Under the pieces are notes generated by a model, which worked only from the letters and a program-made list of their open reading frames with translations, made no database searches and was not told the origin of the DNA. The position numbers and the translations under genes are program-made. This document shows, piece by piece, positions 6,876-13,104 of a stretch of 15,008 nucleotides of DNA (position 1 is the first letter of the stretch; the number at the start of each line of letters is the position of its first letter). Source of the DNA: Nitrospiria bacterium (GTDB taxonomy: Bacteria; Nitrospirota; Nitrospiria; Nitrospirales; UBA8639); the NCBI GenBank assembly GCA_030430725.1, contig JAUIKP010000029.1, forward strand, positions 1 to 15,008, given 5' to 3'.

Positions 6876-8705
6876 TTATTCAACCGTCACACTCTTGGCA
6901 AGATTTCTCGGACGGTCAATATCTACCCCTCGCAACACCGCAATGTGATAGGCCAGCAGTTGAAGACCGACGGTAAACAGAATCGGGGTCAAGAGCGCAT
7001 GAACAGCAGGAATCGCAAACACGTGATCGGCGACCTGATCCAAGGCATGGTCCCCTTCGGTCACAAATGCAATCACCGGAGCACTTCTGGCGCGCACTTC
7101 CATCAGATTGCTGACAGACTTTTCGTAAAGCCGATCTTTCGGCGATAGGACGACCACAGGCATGTCTTCATCAATCAATGCGATGGGACCATGCTTCATC
7201 TCCCCCGCGGCATACCCCTCTGCATGGATATAGGAGATTTCTTTGAGTTTCAAGGCACCTTCCAAGGCAATAGGATAATTAATCCCTCGACCCAAATACA
7301 AAAAATTTCGTTTTTGATAATACCGCTGGGCAATGGCTTGGATAGCCGATTCTTGCTTGAGGACATGTTCGACTTGGCCGGGAAGCTTGAGAAAATGATC
7401 CAGCCACCATCGCCCTTCCTCCGGACTTAACGTGCGACGCACGCGCCCCACATGCAAGGCCAAGAGATATATGGCAATCACCTGTCCGGTAAAGGCTTTT
7501 GTGGAAGCCACACTAATTTCAGGGCCACATCTCGTGTAAATCACTCCATCAGCTTCGCGAGCCAGCGTACTTCCCACCACATTCACAATCGCCAGGACAC
7601 GGGCCCCTCGGTGTTTAGCTTCCCGTGCCGCCGCCAAGGTGTCCGCCGTCTCGCCGGATTGCGAAATGGCAATAAACAAATCGTCCTTTTGAATCATTGG
7701 CTCCCGGTACCGGAACTCCGAACCAATATCCACCTGAACGGGGCGTCGAATCATTTCTTCGAATAAATATTTTCCGACGAGCCCTGAGTGCCAGGACGTC
7801 CCACACGCAACGATCCAAATTCGCCTGGCGTTGAGCAACTCCTCGTCAGTCATGGCCAAATCGGGAAGATCCGCTTCGCCCGTTTCATAGAGAAACCGAC
7901 CTCGAAGCGTATCCATAATCACTTGTGGCTGTTCGTGGATTTCCTTCATCATGAAATCCGGATAGCCCCCCTTTTCAGCCGCCTCAGCATCCCAATCAAT
8001 AGTGACCGTCTTAAAAGCTTTCGAATGGCCATCCGAATCAAAAATAGTGATGTCGGAATCCTCTAATACGCCCACATCTCCGTCTTCTAGAAACACCACC
8101 TCCCGTATATGGGCCAGGAGAGGAGTCACATCAGAGGCCAAAAATGCTCCTTTTCCGTTCTGACCAAGCACCAAGGGACATCCTGAACGACTGACGACGA
8201 TACGTCCTGGCTCAGCCAACGACATCACGGCTATGGCATAACTCCCATGAAGTTCATTTGCAATTAACCTGACCGCCTCTTGAAGCCCATGCCCTTTTAC
8301 CGTGAGCGAGGATAAGAGGTGCGCAATGACCTCGGTGTCGGTTTCAGACTCAAACCGATAGCCTTCTAATTCCAGTCGATGGCGAAGATTTAGAAAATTT
8401 TCAATGATTCCGTTATGGACAAGAACAATCTCTCCCGAACGGTGAGGATGGGCATTTTGTTCGGATGGACGACCATGGGTGGCCCAGCGCGTATGACCGA
8501 TTCCTATCGTTCCGGCGACGGCCCCGTTTTCCAAAACAGCCTGAAGATTGGTGAGCTTGCCTACCGTTCTTCGAATTTTCAATTCTCCATTATGTTGAAT
8601 CGCAATCCCGGCGGAGTCGTACCCTCGATATTCCAAACGTTGTAACCCGGCTACCAAAATAGGGGTCGCTGATTCACCTCCAACATATCCGATAATTCCA
8701 CACAT
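6876..8705 (-). CDS. glmS: Glutamine-fructose-6-phosphate aminotransferase (isomerizing), GlmS
   Basis: GlmS transfers glutamine amide nitrogen to fructose-6-phosphate to give glucosamine-6-phosphate, the committed step to UDP-GlcNAc. The N-terminal glutaminase domain (about 1-240) starts MCGIIGYVGG with the nucleophilic Cys2, followed by HTRWATHG at 71-78, HNGIIEN at 97-103 and TDTE with Asp123. Two SIS sugar-isomerase domains follow: CGTSWHS at 301-307 and ISQSGETADT at 347-356 in the first, and EGALKLKEISYIHAEGYAAG from 482 with MKHGPIAL in the second. The protein ends NLAKSVTVE as in the family. It is 609 residues, the same length I recall for the E. coli enzyme. AGGAG lies 9 bases before the ATG. 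The 138 bases upstream contain a small hairpin but nothing I recognise as a glmS ribozyme. Confidence 0.98.
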   Translation of the reverse strand: MCGIIGYVGGESATPILVAGLQRLEYRGYDSAGIAIQHNGELKIRRTVGKLTNLQAVLENGAVAGTIGIGHTRWATHGRPSEQNAHPHRSGEIVLVHNGIIENFLNLRHRLELEGYRFESETDTEVIAHLLSSLTVKGHGLQEAVRLIANELHGSYAIAVMSLAEPGRIVVSRSGCPLVLGQNGKGAFLASDVTPLLAHIREVVFLEDGDVGVLEDSDITIFDSDGHSKAFKTVTIDWDAEAAEKGGYPDFMMKEIHEQPQVIMDTLRGRFLYETGEADLPDLAMTDEELLNARRIWIVACGTSWHSGLVGKYLFEEMIRRPVQVDIGSEFRYREPMIQKDDLFIAISQSGETADTLAAAREAKHRGARVLAIVNVVGSTLAREADGVIYTRCGPEISVASTKAFTGQVIAIYLLALHVGRVRRTLSPEEGRWWLDHFLKLPGQVEHVLKQESAIQAIAQRYYQKRNFLYLGRGINYPIALEGALKLKEISYIHAEGYAAGEMKHGPIALIDEDMPVVVLSPKDRLYEKSVSNLMEVRARSAPVIAFVTEGDHALDQVADHVFAIPAVHALLTPILFTVGLQLLAYHIAVLRGVDIDRPRNLAKSVTVE

Positions 8706-8754
8706 ACTCTAACACTCCTTACATCACAGCTTTTTTCCCAAATGGTATTGGAAA

Positions 8755-8773
8755 GATCGGGATGGTCTCGATC
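8755..8773 (-). promoter_or_regulatory. Small hairpin in the glmU-glmS gap
   Basis: GATCGGGA (8755-8762) pairs with TCTCGATC (8766-8773) around a 3-base loop, giving eight pairs with one G-T wobble on the plus strand (an A-C mismatch at that position in minus-strand RNA). On the minus strand it is followed by TTTCC only, too weak a T-run to call a terminator. It is about 50 bases before the glmS start and could modestly affect glmS expression; no function is shown. Confidence 0.3.
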
Positions 8774-8843
8774 AGTAAATGCCTAGATAAAAACACATGA
8801 TCCCAGCCAGACATCCCTCAACTTCGCTCATTAAAAATGGCCA

Positions 8844-10367
8844 CTAAACTGGGTCTTTTTGTTGCGGAGGATTCGGTTGTAGGGACGACTTTTCCGGGTC
8901 ATTATGCTCTTTGGCCTGACCATGGGCGGCTGAGGAAGAAGTCAGAATTTCCCGCCGTTTCGCGGCCGTACCCTCTTTATTGACTTGCGGGACTCGAGAA
9001 ATGCCCAATGCATCGGGCGGAACATTTTTCGTGACAGTGGTCCCTGCCGCAATCAACGCCCCTTCGCCTATCGTCACCGGGGCAATTAATTGCACATCGC
9101 TTCCAATGAAGACATTGTCTTTAATCTGTGTCCGTGCCTTTCGAAATCCATCGTAGTTGCAGGTTATAGTCCCGGCACCGATATTCACATTCCGGCCAAT
9201 CACGGTATCTCCGAGATAACTCAAATGATTGACTTTAGACCCTTCTCCAACTTCCGTCTGTTTCAATTCCACAAAATTACCGACCTTGCCTTTTCGATGA
9301 ATATGGCTCCCCGGACGCAAATGCGCAAAAGGCCCGATGACCGCCCCCTCTTCTATCCTGGATTCCTGCAACACGCACGAATCCTGAATGAGGACATTAT
9401 TGCCGACCAGGCAATTGTTCAGCCTCGAATTGCCGTGAATAACGCAATTCGCTCCAATGGCCGTCCGGCCTTCAAGTATGACTCCGGGATACAGACTGGT
9501 ATCCCTTCCGACCTCGACTCCATCGTCAATAATCACACGTTCCGGATCCAGCATGGTGACACCTGACAACATGAGACGCTGGCAAATTCGTCGCCGCATT
9601 TCCTTTTCGGCTATAGCCAGATGTTCCCTTGTGTTAATCCCCGTCGTCTCCAAATGATCGTTAGTTATCCATGCCACAACTTTCAGGCCTTGCTGGACGG
9701 CCATTTCAATAATATCGGTGATATAATATTCTTCTTGGGCATTTTGCGGACGCAATTGGCTCAACGCCTGTCCAAGGAAGGTACCATCCACGACATACGT
9801 CCCAACATTAATTTCAGAAATTCTTCGTTCCTCTGCTGAGCAATCTTGATCCTCGACAACTCGACGGATCTCGCCTGATGGCCCGCGAACCACCCGCCCG
9901 TATCCACCTGATTCCGGAATGACCGTCGTTAAAATTGTCAGGCTCGCATTTTCAGATTGATGATAATCGACCAGGGAAGTCAAAGTGGCCTGCGTTAATA
10001 AGGGCGAATCACCGTTGAGAATCAAGAATTGGTCCGCCTGTTTGGCGTCGTTCCTGGTGCAGACGGGATACGCCTGTTGAACGGCATGCCCCGTTCCTAA
10101 TTGTTTCTCCTGGATCACCACTTCAAACGGTTCAAATTTAGCTTTTTCTTGTTCGAGGTAGGCCTGGACCTGTTCCGATTTATGGCCAACCACAATGGCA
10201 ACGGTCTGGTTTGTCACATGCCTGGCTAAGCTCGCGGCATACCACAACATGGGACGACCGGCCACACGATGCAAGACTTTGGGCAAAGCCGATTTCATGC
10301 GGGTTCCTTGTCCCGCAGCCAGAATCATGGCGGACGTGTTTTTTTTACCACTCATTACGCCTGTCAT
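8844..10367 (-). CDS. glmU: Bifunctional UDP-GlcNAc pyrophosphorylase / GlcN-1-P acetyltransferase, GlmU
   Basis: GlmU acetylates glucosamine-1-phosphate and couples it to UTP, making UDP-N-acetylglucosamine for peptidoglycan and lipid A. The N-terminal uridylyltransferase shows LAAGQGTRMKS at 16-26, EKQLGTGHA at 87-95, NGDSPLL at 118-124 and EINVGTY at 175-181. From about 255 a left-handed beta-helix hexapeptide repeat domain follows, with RPGSHIHRKGKVGNFVELK from 331, the catalytic His361 before YLGD, GAGTITCNYDG at 377-387 and AAGTTVTKNVP from 420. It is 507 residues against about 455 usually; the extra is a polar tail of about 45 residues rich in Ser, Gln, Asn and Pro. ATG 10367 has AAGGG only 1 base away, while ATG 10355 (4 codons in) has AGG 4 bases and GGG 12 bases upstream, so the shorter start may be real. 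It follows the DUF502 gene by 22 (or 34) bases. Confidence 0.97.
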   Translation of the reverse strand: MTGVMSGKKNTSAMILAAGQGTRMKSALPKVLHRVAGRPMLWYAASLARHVTNQTVAIVVGHKSEQVQAYLEQEKAKFEPFEVVIQEKQLGTGHAVQQAYPVCTRNDAKQADQFLILNGDSPLLTQATLTSLVDYHQSENASLTILTTVIPESGGYGRVVRGPSGEIRRVVEDQDCSAEERRISEINVGTYVVDGTFLGQALSQLRPQNAQEEYYITDIIEMAVQQGLKVVAWITNDHLETTGINTREHLAIAEKEMRRRICQRLMLSGVTMLDPERVIIDDGVEVGRDTSLYPGVILEGRTAIGANCVIHGNSRLNNCLVGNNVLIQDSCVLQESRIEEGAVIGPFAHLRPGSHIHRKGKVGNFVELKQTEVGEGSKVNHLSYLGDTVIGRNVNIGAGTITCNYDGFRKARTQIKDNVFIGSDVQLIAPVTIGEGALIAAGTTVTKNVPPDALGISRVPQVNKEGTAAKRREILTSSSAAHGQAKEHNDPEKSSLQPNPPQQKDPV

Positions 10368-10389
10368 ACCCTTCGTTACAGCTCTCTTC

Positions 10390-11067
10390 TCATGGGGTTT
10401 GGACTTTTGGTGAGTCCTTGAGAGTCATTCTATCCCGTTTTTCTGCAATTTCAATGCTAGAAGATTTATCCGGAGGAGAATAGAACCCGCCTGAAACAAT
10501 AAGCTTCATGGCTTCCTCAACCCCCATATCCACAGGAATAACTTCACTTTCGGGAACTAGGAGAAAATAGCCAGAGGTTGGATTCGGAGAAGTGGGGACA
10601 AACACATGGACCAGAGGCTCCGGAGCCAGATTTTGGATTTCTCTTCTGGTTTCCCCCGTAACAAACGACAAACAATAGCTTCCCTCTTTGGGAAATTGAA
10701 TCATAACGACTTTGTTGTATTTTTCCCGTTGTTTGAATGATAAGATGTCCATCATCGACTTCAATGTGGCATAAATACCACGTACAATCGGAACGCGATC
10801 TAAAATTTCTTCCCACCGGACGACCAGCCGTTTTCCTAAAAAATTTGTGGCAAAGACCCCGGCTGAAAAAATTAACAGCAATAATGCCAAAATACCCAGA
10901 CCGGGGAAGTAATAATCCGGCAACACAAGGTCCGCTAATGCCGTGCCAAGGATACTATCCACGGTCACAAACAGCGTTTTTAAAATGAGGATCGTCCCCC
11001 AAATTGGGGTAATTACCAACAGGCCTGTCAAAAAATAACGCCTGAGAGAGGCGCGAAGGGTATTCAT
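10390..11067 (-). CDS. DUF502 family inner-membrane protein
   Basis: This is an uncharacterised membrane protein of the DUF502 family (PF04367 from memory). Numbering from ATG 11067 (225 residues): an Arg-rich start, a first membrane segment at about 12-34 containing TGLLVITPIWGTILILK, a second at about 56-76 (GLGILALLLLIFSAGVFATN), then the family blocks RVPIVRGIYATLK at 91-103, VFVPTSPNPTSGYFLLVP from 135 and VEEAMKLIVSGG at 163-174, and a polar C-terminal tail. A longer frame begins at GTG 11094, but it has no ribosome-binding site and adds MAGRRRNFL, whereas GAAGGCGG lies 9 bases before ATG 11067, so I take the ATG. It heads the minus-strand envelope run, 22 bases before glmU, which points to an envelope-related role by context only. 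No catalytic motif is visible. Confidence 0.92.
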   Translation of the reverse strand: MNTLRASLRRYFLTGLLVITPIWGTILILKTLFVTVDSILGTALADLVLPDYYFPGLGILALLLLIFSAGVFATNFLGKRLVVRWEEILDRVPIVRGIYATLKSMMDILSFKQREKYNKVVMIQFPKEGSYCLSFVTGETRREIQNLAPEPLVHVFVPTSPNPTSGYFLLVPESEVIPVDMGVEEAMKLIVSGGFYSPPDKSSSIEIAEKRDRMTLKDSPKVQTP

Positions 11068-11076
11068 GAGAAAATT

Positions 11077-11084
11077 CCGCCTTC
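11077..11084 (-). promoter_or_regulatory. Shine-Dalgarno GAAGGCGG deciding the DUF502 start
   Basis: On the minus strand this purine-rich site ends 9 bases before ATG 11067. No such site precedes the upstream in-frame GTG at 11094, so it supports the shorter protein. Confidence 0.6.
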
Positions 11085-11149
11085 TACCCGCCACACAGAG
11101 CAGGCACAGTCTATACGGGAGAGGTGGGAAGTCACCGTAATACTACCGC

Positions 11150-11178
11150 ATCTTACAATCAGGATGGGACTCCTGCAA
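11150..11178 (-). promoter_or_regulatory. Candidate promoter for the envelope gene run
   Basis: On the minus strand TTGCAG (11178-11173) and TAAGAT (11155-11150) are separated by exactly 17 bases. The matches to TTGACA/TATAAT are 3 and 4 of 6, so this is weak, but it lies in the only sizeable gap before the DUF502 gene, from which eight genes could be read. Confidence 0.3.
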
Positions 11179-11190
11179 GACTTTTCTTGC
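11175..11190. repeat. 6-bp inverted repeat GCAAGA / TCTTGC in the divergent intergenic region
   Basis: The arms 11175-11180 and 11185-11190 are exact reverse complements around CTTT. They overlap both candidate -35 elements (11173-11178 minus, 11187-11192 plus), a position that would suit a shared operator, but a chance repeat is equally possible. Confidence 0.35.
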
Positions 11191-11215
11191 GAATTTCAAT
11201 GACTTAGACTAGGAT
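11187..11215 (+). promoter_or_regulatory. Candidate promoter for tmk-holB-metG
   Basis: TTGCGA (11187-11192) and TAGGAT (11210-11215) are separated by 17 bases, each matching the sigma70 consensus at 4 of 6 positions. It would start transcription about 12 bases before the tmk ATG, leaving a very short leader that begins at the AGGG ribosome-binding site, which counts against it. Confidence 0.25.
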
Positions 11216-11233
11216 CGATCAGGGTAAATTTCC

Positions 11234-12028
11234 ATGAAACCGAGAAACCACCCAAAGGGGAAACAGGGCCAGCCGTCAGGGTTATTCATCACTTTCGAAG
11301 GCACAGAAGGCTCCGGAAAGACCACACAATGCCGCCGGTTGGCACGAGCACTTCGAGCTCAGGGCTTTCAGGTATTAGAAACCCGTGAGCCTGGAGGAAC
11401 TCCATTGGCTGAGGCCATTCGTCGCCTTCTGCTTTCCCACTCAACGAAATCCAACAAGGAAATCATCACTCCAGAATGCGAAACAGCTCTAATTTTGGCT
11501 TCCCGGTCCCAACATGTGGCTCATGTGATTCGGCCAGCCCTGTCAAAAGGCATAATTGTGCTGTGTGACCGGTTTTTTGATTCAACTCTGGCCTATCAGG
11601 GATACGGACGACACCGTGATATCACCTTTCTAAAGCATTCTCATCAATTCGCCACGGAAGGATTGACTCCACACCTCACGTTTTTACTCGATCTTCCGAC
11701 CCAAGAAGGGTTGGCGAGACGACAACAGGCCCGCCACCAAAATCGACTTGACCAGGAATCCTTGGATTTCCATCAACGAGTACATCGAGGTTTCATCGCC
11801 CTTGCTAAACAGCATCCTCAACGCATTCAAAAATTAGATGCCAGGCAATCCCCCGAAATCTTAAACACTCTCATTACATCCTTGATGGCACGCCTCATTC
11901 AGTCGTTACCATCGACAAGCCTGGCTCACGTCACTCCTCAACCCAGCCGCATTATAAAGCGAATCCAGACGAAAGGTACCCTTCAGCATGGCATTTCGAG
12001 ATCTCGTCGGGCATCAACGCCCAATTAA
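11234..12028 (+). CDS. tmk: Thymidylate kinase (dTMP kinase)
   Basis: Tmk phosphorylates dTMP to dTDP, a required step to dTTP. The P-loop GTEGSGKTT is at 23-31, preceded by LFITFE. TREPGGTP at 50-57 and DRFFDSTLAYQGYGR from 112 are the dTMP-binding and DR(Y/F) motifs, and the Arg/Gln-rich RRQQARHQNRLDQE near 162-175 is the LID region. AGGG lies 9 bases before the ATG. The protein is 264 residues against about 205-215 for the family: the N-terminus carries about 15 extra residues, and after the usual end (near 215-220) there is a basic, Ser/Thr/Pro-rich tail ending SRSRRASTPN. The last 41 bases overlap holB in another frame, so the tail may partly reflect loss of an earlier stop. It is the first gene of the plus-strand trio. 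Confidence 0.96.
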   Translation: MKPRNHPKGKQGQPSGLFITFEGTEGSGKTTQCRRLARALRAQGFQVLETREPGGTPLAEAIRRLLLSHSTKSNKEIITPECETALILASRSQHVAHVIRPALSKGIIVLCDRFFDSTLAYQGYGRHRDITFLKHSHQFATEGLTPHLTFLLDLPTQEGLARRQQARHQNRLDQESLDFHQRVHRGFIALAKQHPQRIQKLDARQSPEILNTLITSLMARLIQSLPSTSLAHVTPQPSRIIKRIQTKGTLQHGISRSRRASTPN

Positions 12029-13019
12029 ATGGCTCCAAACAGCGGTCTCCACCGACCATCTGGGTCATGCCTATCTGTTTCATGGAGAACCGACCATTGG
12101 GAAACGACTCACCGCTATCGCGCTTGCCCAGTATCTCCATTGCGAGGCCCCACAAATCGCACCAACACCCGATGCCTGCGGCCACTGCCGATCATGTCAT
12201 CAAATCGCCCAGGCTACCCATCCCGACTTTTTGTTGGTTCAACCTGAAGATACGCAAAAGCAGAATCCCAAAATTACCATTGATCAAATACGCGACATCG
12301 AACATCTGGTTATTTATCGTCCTCTCCTGGGGTCACATAAGATTTGCCTCATTGATCAGGCCGACTCCATGACCACCGAAGCAGCCAACGCCTTGCTCAA
12401 GACATTGGAGGATCCCCCAGACCATTGCCTCTTCCTCCTGATTACCAGCCGCCCGGAGCACCTTTTGGCGACGATTCGGTCCCGATGCATTACGTTGCGA
12501 TTTGCCCCGCTTCCCTCTACCAGCATTTATGAATTCCTGAAGGAACGAACAGACAGGGATGACCCGGATAACCGGTTAATCGCGGCATTTGCGGAAGGTC
12601 GGTTGGGTTCAGCTTTGAATTGTGATCCCACAGAATTGAAAGTGAAAATCCGTCAGTACTGGGCGTTGTTATTTGGAGAACATACTGGGTCGGCTTCACG
12701 GGTGATGGATATGAGTGAAGGCCTTGTCAAATCGAATCAAGTTCAGGAAGCGATCCATTGGTTTTGGGCAGGGCTCAGGGACTTGCTCTTGCTGACCCTG
12801 GATCATTCGTTGTCTCCCACGTTGTACCAGGATCAAGAATCGGCTCTGCGCGAGTTATCTCAACAGATCACCCCTTCTTCACTTCTGGATTTAATCCATG
12901 AACTCAACCAACTCGAGCGAGGGCAGCAACGAAATCTAAATGTGCAAATCGGATTGGAACAATTTTTCTTTCATCTCCACGACCAACTGGAATTCTCGCA
13001 TCCACCAGGGCTCGCTTAA
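11988..13019 (+). CDS. holB: DNA polymerase III delta-prime subunit
   Basis: The delta-prime subunit is the stator of the clamp loader, which places the beta clamp on DNA together with DnaX and delta. The N-terminal AAA+-like domain begins FRDLVGHQRPIKWL and has LGHAYLFHGEPTIGKR at 25-40, zinc-binding cysteines C52, C64, C67 and C70, a Walker-B-like CLIDQADSM at 120-128, ANALLKTLEDPP from 133, and the SRC motif at 165-167 that supplies the arginine finger. The P-loop has Arg40 where an ATP-binding paralogue has Thr or Ser, consistent with a non-ATPase stator. At 343 residues it is normal. The ATG lies inside the end of tmk (41-base overlap) with only a distant AAAGG, so its translation is probably coupled to tmk. 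Confidence 0.95.
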   Translation: MAFRDLVGHQRPIKWLQTAVSTDHLGHAYLFHGEPTIGKRLTAIALAQYLHCEAPQIAPTPDACGHCRSCHQIAQATHPDFLLVQPEDTQKQNPKITIDQIRDIEHLVIYRPLLGSHKICLIDQADSMTTEAANALLKTLEDPPDHCLFLLITSRPEHLLATIRSRCITLRFAPLPSTSIYEFLKERTDRDDPDNRLIAAFAEGRLGSALNCDPTELKVKIRQYWALLFGEHTGSASRVMDMSEGLVKSNQVQEAIHWFWAGLRDLLLLTLDHSLSPTLYQDQESALRELSQQITPSSLLDLIHELNQLERGQQRNLNVQIGLEQFFFHLHDQLEFSHPPGLA

Positions 13020-13104
13020 CCATCAATTACCTGCTTACCCCGTTCTGCGACCACCCGAGTGGTTTGGGACATGTGGGTTCCCAGCTAACAGAGGATATAA
13101 TGTC
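13020..13104 (+). other. holB-metG spacer with a small palindrome
   Basis: These 85 bases hold CCACCCGAGTGG at 13051-13062 (arms ACCAC/GTGGT around CCGA if one base is added on each side). No T-run of terminator length follows. GAGGA at 13091-13095 is the metG ribosome-binding site, 9 bases before ATG 13105. Confidence 0.5.

Noticed and set aside
6699..7148. Plus-strand frame of 149 codons
   Set aside because: It lies antisense across the rfbB start and glmS end, both of which are certain; it has no recognisable domain.
8706..8843. Possible glmS ribozyme in the glmU-glmS gap
   Set aside because: The gap is long enough, but I recognise none of the ribozyme's conserved core, and the class is mainly found in Firmicutes.
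9090..9566. Plus-strand frame of 158 codons
   Set aside because: It is antisense to the GlmU beta-helix region, whose hexapeptide repeats produce long open complementary frames.
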